64,000 nucleotides of DNA from positions 124,001 to 188,000 of the forward strand of contig JAPZTW010000003.1 of assembly GCA_027533105.1 (NCBI GenBank), written 5' to 3'. Shown here piece by piece: positions 19,522 through 28,833 of this stretch. The notes beneath the pieces are model-generated. The model worked only from the letters and a program-made list of their open reading frames with translations, was not told where the DNA came from and made no database searches. Within the stretch, counting starts at the first letter, position 1. Each line of letters begins with the position of its first letter. The translations under genes and the position numbers were made by a program. Source of the stretch: Sphingomonadaceae bacterium (lineage in GTDB: Bacteria > Pseudomonadota > Alphaproteobacteria > Sphingomonadales > Sphingomonadaceae).

Positions 19522-19580
19522 TTCGTTCTCCCTTCGCGCAAAGGTAGCGCAGCGGCCGCTTCGCGTGTAGGGGCGCGGCC

Positions 19581-20945
19581 ATGGCAATCGAACTTCCCGA
19601 ACAGAAAAAGGTCGGCATGGTCAGCCTGGGCTGCCCCAAGGCGCTGGTCGACAGCGAGCGGATCCTGACCCGCCTGCGCGCCGACGGCTATGCGATGAGC
19701 GGCGACTATGCCGGGGCCGACGTGGTGCTGGTCAACACCTGCGGCTTCCTCGATTCCGCCAAGGAGGAAAGCCTGGCCGCGATCGGCGAGGCGATTGCCG
19801 AGAATGGCCGCGTGATCGTGACCGGCTGCATGGGCGAGGATGCCGACCTGATCCGGGCCAAGTACCCGGCGGTCCTGGCCGTCACCGGCGCGCACCAGTA
19901 CGAGGCGGTGGTCGAGGCGGTGCATGAGGCAGCGCCCCCTTCGCAGGGACCCTTCGTTGACCTGATCCCCCAGCCGGACGTCAAGCTGACCCCGCGCCAC
20001 TACAGCTATCTGAAGATTTCCGAAGGCTGCAACCACTCCTGCGCCTTCTGCATCATCCCGCAATTGCGCGGCAAGCTCGCCAGCCGCCGGATCGATGCCG
20101 TGCTGCGCGAAGCGGAAAAGCTGGTGGCTGCGGGCACCAAGGAACTGCTGGTGATCAGTCAGGATACCTCGGCCTATGGGGTCGATATCCGGCACGAGGA
20201 GCGGATGTGGAAGGACCACCCGGTCCGCGCCCACATGACCGACCTCGCCCGCGAACTGGGCCAGCTGCGCACCAGCGAAGGCCGCGCGCCCTGGGTGCGG
20301 CTGCACTATGTCTATCCCTATCCCCATGTCGACGCGGTGATCCCGCTGATGGCCGAGGGGCTGCTGACGCCCTACCTCGACATTCCGTTCCAGCACGCCA
20401 GCCCGAACGTGCTGAAGGCGATGAAGCGCCCGGCGAACGAGGCCAAGGTGCTGGAGCGGCTCCGCTCGTGGCGGGAAATCTGCCCCGATATCGCCGTGCG
20501 GTCGAGCTTCGTCGTCGGCTTCCCCGGTGAGACCGAGGCCGATTTCCAGTACCTGCTCGACTGGCTGGACGAAGCCCAGCTCGACCGGGTCGGCGCCTTC
20601 CGCTTCGAACCCGTGGCCGGGGCCGCCGCCAATGACTTGCCGAACCCCGTTCCGGAGGAGGTCAAGGAAGAGCGCTATGCCCGGATCATGGAAAAGACCG
20701 CGGCGATCAGCGCGGCGAAGCTTGCCGCCAAGATCGGCCGCACCCTGCCGGTGATCATCGACGCGGTGGGAGAACCCGACGAGGATGGCGATATCGGCGC
20801 GACTGGCCGCAGCCAGGCCGACGCGCCCGAGATCGACGGCGCGGTCCATCTGCGCGAGGTGCCGGCCAGCCTGCAGCCGGGCGACATCGTCGAGGTCCGG
20901 ATCGAGGACGCCGACGAGCACGACCTGTTCGGCGCGATCGCCTGA
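19581..20945 (+). CDS. rimO: ribosomal protein uS12 methylthiotransferase RimO
   Basis: Radical-SAM enzyme that methylthiolates the conserved aspartate of ribosomal protein S12. The 454 residues include the UPF0004 domain with its cluster cysteines ([31 protein letters not shown]), the radical-SAM motif CNHSCAFC and a C-terminal TRAM domain ([20 protein letters not shown]). The [11 protein letters not shown] start distinguishes RimO from MiaB. The frame begins right after a short intergenic region. Confidence 0.95.
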   Translation: MAIELPEQKKVGMVSLGCPKALVDSERILTRLRADGYAMSGDYAGADVVLVNTCGFLDSAKEESLAAIGEAIAENGRVIVTGCMGEDADLIRAKYPAVLAVTGAHQYEAVVEAVHEAAPPSQGPFVDLIPQPDVKLTPRHYSYLKISEGCNHSCAFCIIPQLRGKLASRRIDAVLREAEKLVAAGTKELLVISQDTSAYGVDIRHEERMWKDHPVRAHMTDLARELGQLRTSEGRAPWVRLHYVYPYPHVDAVIPLMAEGLLTPYLDIPFQHASPNVLKAMKRPANEAKVLERLRSWREICPDIAVRSSFVVGFPGETEADFQYLLDWLDEAQLDRVGAFRFEPVAGAAANDLPNPVPEEVKEERYARIMEKTAAISAAKLAAKIGRTLPVIIDAVGEPDEDGDIGATGRSQADAPEIDGAVHLREVPASLQPGDIVEVRIEDADEHDLFGAIA

Positions 20946-20953
20946 CGCGAAAA

Positions 20954-20977
20954 GGGCCCGCCGTTTCCGGCGAGCCC
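20954..20977 (-). terminator. terminator-like hairpin between rimO and the autotransporter gene
   Basis: A 10-bp stem with one C-A mismatch (20954-20963 with 20968-20977, TTTC loop). On the minus strand it is followed by TTTT, so it likely ends the autotransporter transcript; it may also stop rimO read-through. Confidence 0.65.
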
Positions 20978-21002
20978 GTTCCGTTTGGCTAGTCCCTTCG
21001 GC

Positions 21003-24000
21003 TCAGAACTTGAACGAGATCGAAGCGCGATAGGTCTGGTAATCGAAATCGCTGCGCGCCAGCGTCGTATCGGCGCTGACCGCGATATCGGCCTTGCCCG
21101 CCTTGAACGCGAGGCCCAGGCTGGCATCGGCCCAGTTGCGATCGCTGCCGGCCACCGCGAAGCTGCGGAACGTGGTCGGCGCGCCGCCCACGAAGAAGCC
21201 GTTGAAGAAGGTCGGCTGGTCGCGGAAGGCGTGGACATAATGCACCGAGGCCGTCGGCCGCACGCGCCCGGTGCCCATCAGGTTGAACCCGGCGCGGCCT
21301 TCGAAGGCCCGGTGGTTTTCCTGGTCGATCACCAGTGCGGTCGGCCCGCCGCGCTCGACGATCCGGCCAAAGTCCAGCCGCGACCAGCGCAGCCCGGCCG
21401 AAGGCCCGAACTGCAGCGAGGACGAGCCGAACATCGCCGAAATGTTGACCTCGCCCGACAGGGCCAGGGCATCGTCGCTGGAGGTCAGCGTATAGGGCGT
21501 GGCGGGCAGCGCGCCCGAGCGCGAGGTGTTCATGCTGAGCACCCCGGCCGAGAACTGCCCGTCGATCGCGATCCGGCCCAGCTGCACCTTGGCATAGAGC
21601 GAACCCTGGATCAGCGAACCGTCTGCCGAACCGAGCCCGCCGACCGCCTTGCCGGTCAGGTCGGTGTAGCTGACCGCCAGGCCGACGGCGCCATTGTCAC
21701 CCGTGTGCACTTCGGCACCGGCGCCAATGTACCAGCCGTTGAACTGGTCACGCCCGCCCGCCGGCAGGGCCGTGGGCATCGGCGCGCTATCGCCGTCGAG
21801 ATAGCCACCCGCGAAGAAGGCGCTGACGTTGTCGGGCAGCTTGCCTTCGCGCACGCGGGTATCGGCGGCACCGGCCGCGGCCATCGCCGGGGTCATGGTG
21901 GTGCGGCCCATCGCATAGGCGACCGAAGCCGTCCGCATGGGGTTGCCCAGATAGGCAATCGAGCCGCCCGAAACGCCCGGGTTCAGGGCGAGCAGGCGAT
22001 TGCGGATCAGGCGGTTGGCGGATTCGATCCCGGCCCGGCCCAGCGCCCATCGCAGGGTCTCGGTCCGCGGGGCCAGCGCTTCCAGCGTGGTCCGGATCGT
22101 GGCCGTATCCTGCAGGTCGAGCACGTTGAAGATGCCGGTCAGCGCCGGATTGGTGCGATTGCCATCGAGCATCGCGGCATAGGCGGCCTGGATCGGCGAG
22201 GTCCCGTTGACCACAGTGCTATAGGGCACCGCCGTGATCTGCAGCTGGACGGCATTGGTGCCATAGACCACCGTCGGGCGCAGGATCGCGCTCAGCGCGT
22301 TGGTCGAGCTGAAGGTGCCGGTATAGCCGTTGCTGGCGGTCAGGATGGTGTAGACGTCACCGAAGCGGATCGTCGAACCGGTCGACAGCGACACGTTGAG
22401 CCCGCCACCCAGGCTGGCCGAGCCGGTGCCCGCCCCGTTCGCCACGACGGAGATGAGGTCGGACTGGCCGCTGCCGATGTTGACGAAATAGGTGTTGCCC
22501 GAAGCCAGCACCAGGTTGCCGCCGATGGTCAGCGTGCCGGTGGTGGTGGCGGTACCCGGCGCGATCTGGCCCAGCACGCTGGTCAGGAACGGGGCGTTGA
22601 TCCGCCCGCTGCCCAGCAGCACGCCGCCCAGCAGGCTGTAGTCGCCAACCGAGGTCAGCGTGCCGTTGATCGTGTTGGTCCCGGCAAACTGGGTGGTGTT
22701 GATCAGCGTGGTCAACGAAGCCCCGGCATCGATCCGCAGGCCGGCCGCAGCCGTGCCGATGGTCAGCCGGTCGATCACGATGTTCGCGCCCGACAGGGTG
22801 GTCGTGCCGGCATTGGCCAGGGTCACGTCGAAGTACCGGCCCAGGGTGCCGGTGGCGCGAACCGGGTCGATGTTGTTAGGCACGAAGTTGGTCGCGCCCG
22901 GCAGGCCATTGGCGATGGTTGCCGTCGGCAGCGGCACGGGGCCGACCGCCTGGGCTTCGACCACGCCATCGGCCAGGCCCAGTTCGGGCAGGCCCAGGTC
23001 CGCAGTCGCCGCGCTATCGCGCGCGATCGTTACCGTCGCGCTGTTGTTGCCCGCCGTGCCGATCGGATTGCTGGTGATCGAAACGGTGTTGGTCGCCAGA
23101 TCAAGGCACTCGCTGACAGTGCTGTTCTGGAAGCAGGCCTGGCCGAAATCGCCGCCCGTGCCGTTCTTCTGCTCGCCCGGCGCGGTCGGCAGGCCATTGA
23201 CCGGCTGGCCGCCCGACAGGATGGTGTAGGCCGGATCGAGCGTGGTGACCCAGCGGCTGGCATCGGTCCAGGCCCCGTCACCGGCCTTGGCCGAGACATA
23301 GCGATAGGGGTTGTTGGCGACGATCCAGTCCCAATAGAGATACAGCGGCTGGTAGAACGCCACCGTGCCATAGCCGTTGGCCGGCTGGCCGTTGAAGAAG
23401 CGGGTATAGCCGCCCGACAGCACGCCCACGACCAGCTGCTTGGCAAAGTTCTGCAGGATCAGCGGCCCGCCGGAATCGCCGCTGCTGGTGATCCCTTCAG
23501 TCGGGAAACCGTCCTTGAACCGCGCGTTGTCACGGAAGGCGTTGAAATCGAACGGGCTGGCCGGCGAGATGCCGCGCCGGGGATCGTCGAAATCGATGAA
23601 GTAGAGATTCTGGGTCAGGCCGTTGGGCGCCCCGCCAAACAGGAACTGTTCGAAGGTCTGCAGGTCGGTCAGCGCGCCGATCATGTTCTCGGCCGCGCGG
23701 CGCCGGAAATCGATGCCGGCAGCCCCGGTGATGCCGGTGCCGTTGTTGCCATAGCCGACGATGCCGACGTTGTAGCCGGTGCCGCTGGCGCCGATCGTGC
23801 CGGGGTTGGGCAGCGGCGAGAACAGCAGCGACCAGGTCGGCACGTTGGCCGCCGGCGTATCCAGCGTGGCCAGCGCCACGTCGCCATAAAGGAACGAGCG
23901 GGCCGCCGGTTCCAGCGAGAAGTCGTTATAGACCACCTGGTTCACGTTGTAGAGCGCCTGGGCCACGTTGGTGCGGTTCTGGCCGGGCCCGGTGCTGCCA

Positions 24001-24551
24001 CCATTGAACCAGTTGAGCAGTTCGTCGGGCTGGCCCGCGGCATTGGCGCGGGTGTTGGTTTCGAACCCGAAGGCGATCGGCGTGCCGCCGCTGCCCGCAC
24101 CATAGGCAGTGGAAGCGCGGCTGTTCACGCAGTGCGCGGCAAACAGCACCGTGCGCGGGTTGATCAGCGTGCCGGTGCACAGACCGATTGTGCCATTGCC
24201 GTTGTTGATGAACATCTGGCCGATGCCGGTGATGTTCACCGGATCGCGCGCCGTGGTGGGCGTACCCGGATTGGCGACCAGGATTTCCGGTTCCGGCGCG
24301 GCAATGGTGATCGGGCCGCGCTGCTGCTGCGGCACGGTCGCGGCCGAGGGGATCGTCACCGCCGCGTGGGGCGCCAGGACCGGCGCGAAGACCGGCCGGC
24401 CGGACGAATCGTCGTCCCCAGCCTCGGCCTCAGTGGAATCTGTATCGTCGGTCGAGGCATAGGCCGCCTCGGCACCGAAAACGAGCAGCAGGGCAGACGA
24501 AACGAGCAGGGCCGACCGCAAGGTCGAGGCCACAGGCTTGGCAATGCGCAT
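21003..24551 (-). CDS. autotransporter with trypsin-like serine protease passenger
   Basis: Type Va secreted protein of 1182 residues. After a signal peptide (ending EAAYA) the passenger carries a chymotrypsin-fold protease with a full triad: TVLFAAHCV (His140), GDVALATL (Asp224) and SSGDSGGP (Ser360). A Gly/Thr/Asn-rich beta-helix with autotransporter repeats follows (e.g. GTLTIGGNLVLASGNTY). The last ~270 residues form the translocator barrel, ending RASISFKF. The start at 24551 has GGGGAG six bases upstream; ATGs further up lack this. The role could be surface proteolysis or processing of its own passenger. Confidence 0.9.
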   Translation of the reverse strand: MRIAKPVASTLRSALLVSSALLLVFGAEAAYASTDDTDSTEAEAGDDDSSGRPVFAPVLAPHAAVTIPSAATVPQQQRGPITIAAPEPEILVANPGTPTTARDPVNITGIGQMFINNGNGTIGLCTGTLINPRTVLFAAHCVNSRASTAYGAGSGGTPIAFGFETNTRANAAGQPDELLNWFNGGSTGPGQNRTNVAQALYNVNQVVYNDFSLEPAARSFLYGDVALATLDTPAANVPTWSLLFSPLPNPGTIGASGTGYNVGIVGYGNNGTGITGAAGIDFRRRAAENMIGALTDLQTFEQFLFGGAPNGLTQNLYFIDFDDPRRGISPASPFDFNAFRDNARFKDGFPTEGITSSGDSGGPLILQNFAKQLVVGVLSGGYTRFFNGQPANGYGTVAFYQPLYLYWDWIVANNPYRYVSAKAGDGAWTDASRWVTTLDPAYTILSGGQPVNGLPTAPGEQKNGTGGDFGQACFQNSTVSECLDLATNTVSITSNPIGTAGNNSATVTIARDSAATADLGLPELGLADGVVEAQAVGPVPLPTATIANGLPGATNFVPNNIDPVRATGTLGRYFDVTLANAGTTTLSGANIVIDRLTIGTAAAGLRIDAGASLTTLINTTQFAGTNTINGTLTSVGDYSLLGGVLLGSGRINAPFLTSVLGQIAPGTATTTGTLTIGGNLVLASGNTYFVNIGSGQSDLISVVANGAGTGSASLGGGLNVSLSTGSTIRFGDVYTILTASNGYTGTFSSTNALSAILRPTVVYGTNAVQLQITAVPYSTVVNGTSPIQAAYAAMLDGNRTNPALTGIFNVLDLQDTATIRTTLEALAPRTETLRWALGRAGIESANRLIRNRLLALNPGVSGGSIAYLGNPMRTASVAYAMGRTTMTPAMAAAGAADTRVREGKLPDNVSAFFAGGYLDGDSAPMPTALPAGGRDQFNGWYIGAGAEVHTGDNGAVGLAVSYTDLTGKAVGGLGSADGSLIQGSLYAKVQLGRIAIDGQFSAGVLSMNTSRSGALPATPYTLTSSDDALALSGEVNISAMFGSSSLQFGPSAGLRWSRLDFGRIVERGGPTALVIDQENHRAFEGRAGFNLMGTGRVRPTASVHYVHAFRDQPTFFNGFFVGGAPTTFRSFAVAGSDRNWADASLGLAFKAGKADIAVSADTTLARSDFDYQTYRASISFKF

Positions 24552-24774
24552 GTTAACTCCCCGGACATGTATATATGCTGACATCATGCCCGTTTCGAAC
24601 CGGCGATGCAAAGTGATTGTTTACTGGTTTCATTCGTTCTTTCGGGTGAAATCGGCACCGGCAATTACCCTTGCCGACATGCATTTTATTGGCCCGTGCG
24701 GCAGGCGCTGTCAGCTTGCGATCAACAGCCGAAGGGGGCTTGCACCGCCGCCGCGAACAGCTAGCCTTGGCACC

Positions 24775-26169
24775 ATGCTTCGTATCGCTGCCGCGCTTTG
24801 CGCCTTCGCCCTTCCCGCCACAGCGCTGGCGCAGGACCTGACCCCCACCGAACTGGCCGCCATCGACAAGTCGGTGAGCGAGGCCCTCGCCGAAACCGGC
24901 GTGCCTTCGGTTCAGGTGGCCGTGGTGCGCGGCAACCGGGTCGTGCTGGAACGGGCCTGGGGCAAGACCTCGGAAACGATCCCCGGCCCGCGCACCGATC
25001 TGCCCTATCCGATCGCGTCCAATTCCAAGCAGTTCCTCGGCGCGCTGTTGCTGATGCTGGAAAACGACGGCAAGCTGCGCCTGGATGACAAGGTGGCGAA
25101 ATGGCTGCCCACGGTAAGCGGGGCGAGCGACATTACCATCCGCCAGCTGCTGTCACACACCGCTGGCCTCCAGGATTACTGGCCGCAGGACTTTGCCTTT
25201 GCCGCGATGGAGCAGCCCGTTGCACCCGAAGGGATCGTCGCCCGCTGGGGGATGAAGCCGCTGGACTATGCGCCCGGCACCCGCTGGCAATATTCCAACA
25301 CCGGCTATGTCGTGGCCGGGATGATCGCCGAAAAGGTTGGCGGCGTGCCGCTGTGGCAGCAGTTCGAGCAGCGCCTGTTCAAGCCGCTGGGGATCAGGGC
25401 CGTGCCGATCGATGCGGCGGTCGGCCCGCGTTATCCGCAAGGGTATACGCGGGTCGCGCTGGGGCCGGTCCGCCCGGTGGTGCAGCCGGCGCGGGGCTGG
25501 CTGTGGGCCGCGGGCGAAGCGGCGGTGACTGCCGGTGACCTTGCCAAGTGGAACCTGGCGCGCCTCAATCGCACGCTCCTCCCGCGTGAGGACTGGGAAG
25601 AAATGGAGCGCCCGGTGCGCCTCGCCGATGGCACCAGCACGGGTTATGGCCTGGGCGTATCGATGCGCGAAACCAACGGCCGTCGGGTCATCGAACATGG
25701 CGGGGCCGCGATCGGCTTCCTGTCGCAAAGCGCGGTGTGGATCGACGACGGGATCTCGGTCGTGGTCCTGACCAATGCGGAATTCGCCCGCGTGCAGGAC
25801 CGGCTGACCAACCGCATCGCCGAAATCGTCCTGCCGCCCAGCCCCCAGGCCAGCACCGGCGAAACCGCGCGCGCCGACGATGCCCGCGCCCAGCTGGAAG
25901 CGCTGATCGCCGGGCGGTTCGATCCCGCGCGCTTTACCGAAAACGGCCAGTACTACTTCAAGCCGCAGGTGCTGGCCGATTTCCGCGAGAGCCTCGCGCC
26001 GCTGGGGCCGCTCACCGCCTTCGAGCCGATCCGCACCCCGCGTCTGCGCGGCGGCTTCGTCAATCGCAATTACCGGCTGACCTTCGGCACGAAGAAGCTG
26101 ATCCTGGTCAGCTACAGCGAACCGGGACCGCAGGGGCGCTGGGAACAGTTCATGGTCATGCCCGAGTAA
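24775..26169 (+). CDS. exported serine hydrolase of the beta-lactamase (class C/PBP) family
   Basis: 464-residue periplasmic hydrolase. The signal peptide ends ATALAQ (~20). The active-site SxxK motif is SNSK (Ser82, Lys85), the YxN motif is YSN (Tyr173), and a C-terminal HGG (in IEHGGAAIGF) stands in for KTG. This pattern fits MEROPS S12-type esterases/peptidases as well as beta-lactamases, so antibiotic hydrolysis should not be assumed. A C-terminal extension of ~100 residues follows the core. It is divergent from the autotransporter across 223 bases. Confidence 0.85.
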   Translation: MLRIAAALCAFALPATALAQDLTPTELAAIDKSVSEALAETGVPSVQVAVVRGNRVVLERAWGKTSETIPGPRTDLPYPIASNSKQFLGALLLMLENDGKLRLDDKVAKWLPTVSGASDITIRQLLSHTAGLQDYWPQDFAFAAMEQPVAPEGIVARWGMKPLDYAPGTRWQYSNTGYVVAGMIAEKVGGVPLWQQFEQRLFKPLGIRAVPIDAAVGPRYPQGYTRVALGPVRPVVQPARGWLWAAGEAAVTAGDLAKWNLARLNRTLLPREDWEEMERPVRLADGTSTGYGLGVSMRETNGRRVIEHGGAAIGFLSQSAVWIDDGISVVVLTNAEFARVQDRLTNRIAEIVLPPSPQASTGETARADDARAQLEALIAGRFDPARFTENGQYYFKPQVLADFRESLAPLGPLTAFEPIRTPRLRGGFVNRNYRLTFGTKKLILVSYSEPGPQGRWEQFMVMPE

Positions 26170-26188
26170 ACGCCCGAGCAGGCTGGCG

Positions 26189-27187
26189 TCACAGCCAGTC
26201 GATCTTGCGGAACCGCAGCCACAGCCCGCCGCAGATCGCGCCGATCAGCGCCAGCACCGCCGGATAGCCCCACGGCTGGCGCAGTTCGGGCATATATTCG
26301 AAGTTCATGCCATAGATCCCGGCAATCGCGGTGGGCACGGCCAGGATCGCCGCCCAGGCCGCCAGTTGGCGGGTCATGGTGCCCTGGCGGTGCTGTTCCA
26401 GCAGGCTGGCGGTTTCGACCACGCTGGCCAGCGTTTCGTTCAGCCCGGCGATCCGCCGCAGGGTGCGGCGCATGTGATCCAGCACGTCGCGGTACCAGAC
26501 CCGCGCCCCGGCATCGATGCAGGGCAGATCGGTGGTGGACAGGCGTTCGCAGACCTCTTCCATCGGCCCGACGATCCGCACGAAGCGGCGCAGCTGCCGG
26601 CGCAGGCGGAAGATCCGCCGGATCGTGGAAGGTTCGGGGAAGGCGTCGATCGCCCGCTCCTCGATCGTCTGAACCGCGACCTCCAGCTTTTCGAGGATCG
26701 GCTGATAGCCATCGACGATGAAGTCGAGGATCGCATGGGCCACATAGTCGGGCCCTTCGGTCAGCCGCTCGGCATCGGTTTCCAGCCGGGTCCGCAGCGC
26801 CGAATGGGCACGTTCCGATCCGAAGCGGACTGTCACCAGGAAATCGGGGCCGAGGAACAGCGCGGTCTGGCCGTACTCGATCTTCTCCCCCACATCGAAG
26901 ACAGCGGTGCGCGCGACGATGAACAGCTGCTGCCCATAGCCATCGACCTTGGGCATCTGCATCGGATTGAGCGCATCTTCCACCGCCAACGGGTGCAAGC
27001 CGAACTGGGCCTGGAGCAGCGCCATCTCGGCCGCATCGGGGGCGTGCAGGCCGATCCAGTCAAAACTGCCGGGCGGCAACGGATCCCTTGGCTGCCCGTC
27101 AAGCGGCAGGGTGGCCTCGACAATGCGGCCGGCGGCATAGCGGCGGGAAGCGACGATGGGCATTGCCAAGCTGTGCCAAAGCGGCAT
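26189..27187 (-). CDS. corA: CorA-family magnesium/cobalt transporter
   Basis: Pentameric divalent-cation channel of 332 residues. It has a large soluble N-terminal domain with long helices (residues ~150-260), two C-terminal membrane helices and the selectivity signature YGMNFEYMPEL in the loop between them. The C-terminus is basic (RFRKIDWL). ATG 27187 is used; ATG 27163 is an equally good alternative since neither has a clear ribosome site. It is divergent from the monooxygenase gene. Confidence 0.92.
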   Translation of the reverse strand: MPLWHSLAMPIVASRRYAAGRIVEATLPLDGQPRDPLPPGSFDWIGLHAPDAAEMALLQAQFGLHPLAVEDALNPMQMPKVDGYGQQLFIVARTAVFDVGEKIEYGQTALFLGPDFLVTVRFGSERAHSALRTRLETDAERLTEGPDYVAHAILDFIVDGYQPILEKLEVAVQTIEERAIDAFPEPSTIRRIFRLRRQLRRFVRIVGPMEEVCERLSTTDLPCIDAGARVWYRDVLDHMRRTLRRIAGLNETLASVVETASLLEQHRQGTMTRQLAAWAAILAVPTAIAGIYGMNFEYMPELRQPWGYPAVLALIGAICGGLWLRFRKIDWL

Positions 27188-27230
27188 GATGCTGGCAATC
27201 CCGCCCGGCTTGGGTTAAGCGGGCGGTTAA

Positions 27231-27250
27231 TACTGACAAAGATGTCAATA
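27231..27250. promoter_or_regulatory. near-perfect palindrome upstream of the monooxygenase gene
   Basis: TGACA and TGTCA flank AAGA, extended by matched TA ends with one mismatch, giving a 20-bp dyad 21 bases upstream of the monooxygenase ATG. A repressor site is plausible; no regulator is adjacent. Confidence 0.5.
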
Positions 27251-27270
27251 CCTGGTGGGAGACCAGACGA

Positions 27271-28776
27271 ATGAACGCGATTACGCCGATTGCCGCCGCA
27301 GGCGAGGAAGTGCTTGATTTCCTGATCGTGGGCGCGGGCATTTCCGGGATCGGCATGGCCGTGCACCTGATCAAGGACTGCCCTGGCAAGCGCTATGCGA
27401 TTCTCGAGCGGCGCGACCAGCTGGGCGGCACCTGGGACCTGTTCCGTTATCCCGGCATCCGGTCCGACAGCGACATGCACACGCTGGGCTTCTCCTTCGC
27501 GCCGTGGAAGCACGAAAAGTCGATCGCCGATGCGCCGGCGATCCTCGATTACCTGAACGAGATCACCGACGAATTCGGCCTGCGCCCGGCGATGCGGTTT
27601 GGCCAGAAGGTGATCAGCGCCGATTGGGACAGCACCACCGCCCGCTGGACCGTGGTGACCGAAGGCAAGGATGGCCAGCAGGGCCGCATCCTGACCCGCT
27701 TCCTGTTCCTGGGCGCGGGCTATTACGACTATGACGATCCCTACGATGCCAACTTCCCCGGCCGGAAGGACTTCAAGGGACAGGTGGTTCACCCGCAGTT
27801 CTGGCCGGATGACCTCGACTATCAGGGCAAGAAGGTGGTGGTGATCGGATCGGGCGCCACGGCGGTCACGATCGTGCCGGCCATGGCCCATTCGGGGGCT
27901 GGCCATGTCACCATGCTCCAGCGCACGCCGACCTGGATGGTCAGCCGCCCGGCCAAGGACCGCTTCGCCAATACCCTGCGCAAGTTGCTGCCCGAACGGC
28001 TGGCCTATGCGATCACCCGGGCCAAGAACATCTTCATGCAGGACCTGGTGTTCAAGCGCGCGCGCAACCGGCCCGAAAAGGTCAAGGATTTCCTGACCAA
28101 GCAACTGCAGGAAAACCTGGGCGCGAATTACAACGCGGCCGATTTCACCCCGCCCTACAACCCGTGGGAACAGCGGCTGTGCCTGGTGCCCGACGCCGAT
28201 TTCTTCGAGGCGATCAACCAGGGCAAGGCCAGCGTGGTGACCGACCATATCGAGACGTTCGACAAGACCGGGATCCTGCTCAAGTCGGGCAAGCACCTCG
28301 ATGCCGACATCATCGTCACCGCCACCGGCCTCAAGCTGGCGGTGGCCGGCAAGATCGCCGTGGCGGTCGATGGCGCGCCGGTCGATTTCTCGCAGCACTA
28401 TTACTACCGCAACTGCATGTTCTCGAACGTGCCGAACCTTGCCTCGGTGTTTGGTTACGTCAACGCCAGCTGGACCTTGCGGGTGGACATCGTCGGCGAA
28501 TTCGTCACCCGGCTGATCAAGCAGCTCGATGCGATCCAGGCCCAGATCGCGGTGCCGGTGCTGCGCCCGGGCGAAGAGCCAGAAGCCGAAGACATCTTCA
28601 GCGATTTCTCGTCGGGCTATTTCCAGCGCAGCAAGGACCTGTTGCCGAAGAACGCGGCCAGCCTGCCGTGGCGGCTCAACCAGGAATACCGCAAGGATCG
28701 CGTGGACATGCGCCAGGCCCCGCTCGACGATGGCGTGATGGAATTCCGCCGGGTGCGCGAAACGGTTGAGGCCTAA
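27271..28776 (+). CDS. flavin-containing (Baeyer-Villiger-type) monooxygenase
   Basis: Class B flavoprotein monooxygenase of 501 residues. FAD is bound by GAGISG (21-26), NADPH by GSGATA (193-198). The exact fingerprint FxGxxxHxxxWP of type I Baeyer-Villiger enzymes is present as FKGQVVHPQFWP (168-179). The sequence resembles EthA-like enzymes that convert ketones to esters or oxidise sulfides. The physiological ketone is unknown. GGTGGGAG lies upstream of the ATG, and a palindrome there suggests induction. Confidence 0.9.
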   Translation: MNAITPIAAAGEEVLDFLIVGAGISGIGMAVHLIKDCPGKRYAILERRDQLGGTWDLFRYPGIRSDSDMHTLGFSFAPWKHEKSIADAPAILDYLNEITDEFGLRPAMRFGQKVISADWDSTTARWTVVTEGKDGQQGRILTRFLFLGAGYYDYDDPYDANFPGRKDFKGQVVHPQFWPDDLDYQGKKVVVIGSGATAVTIVPAMAHSGAGHVTMLQRTPTWMVSRPAKDRFANTLRKLLPERLAYAITRAKNIFMQDLVFKRARNRPEKVKDFLTKQLQENLGANYNAADFTPPYNPWEQRLCLVPDADFFEAINQGKASVVTDHIETFDKTGILLKSGKHLDADIIVTATGLKLAVAGKIAVAVDGAPVDFSQHYYYRNCMFSNVPNLASVFGYVNASWTLRVDIVGEFVTRLIKQLDAIQAQIAVPVLRPGEEPEAEDIFSDFSSGYFQRSKDLLPKNAASLPWRLNQEYRKDRVDMRQAPLDDGVMEFRRVRETVEA

Positions 28777-28799
28777 AGGCCTGCCCAAAAGCCCCGATT

Positions 28800-28833
28800 G
28801 CGCGGCGGGCGGCTTTCGCCTAACCCGCCGCGC
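28800..28833 (+). promoter_or_regulatory. hairpin abutting the start codon of the MoCF-domain gene
   Basis: GCGCGGCGGG (28800-28809) and CCCGCCGCGC (28824-28833) form a perfect 10-bp stem with a 14-base loop. The ATG begins at the next base. It could block ribosome access or end the monooxygenase transcript; no T-tract follows. Confidence 0.55.

Noticed and set aside
20985..24581. Nearly 1200 open codons on the plus strand opposite the autotransporter gene
   Set aside because: The minus-strand frame has a signal peptide, triad and barrel; the plus-strand product is Arg/Gly/His-rich without any domain, as expected from antisense of GC-rich coding DNA.
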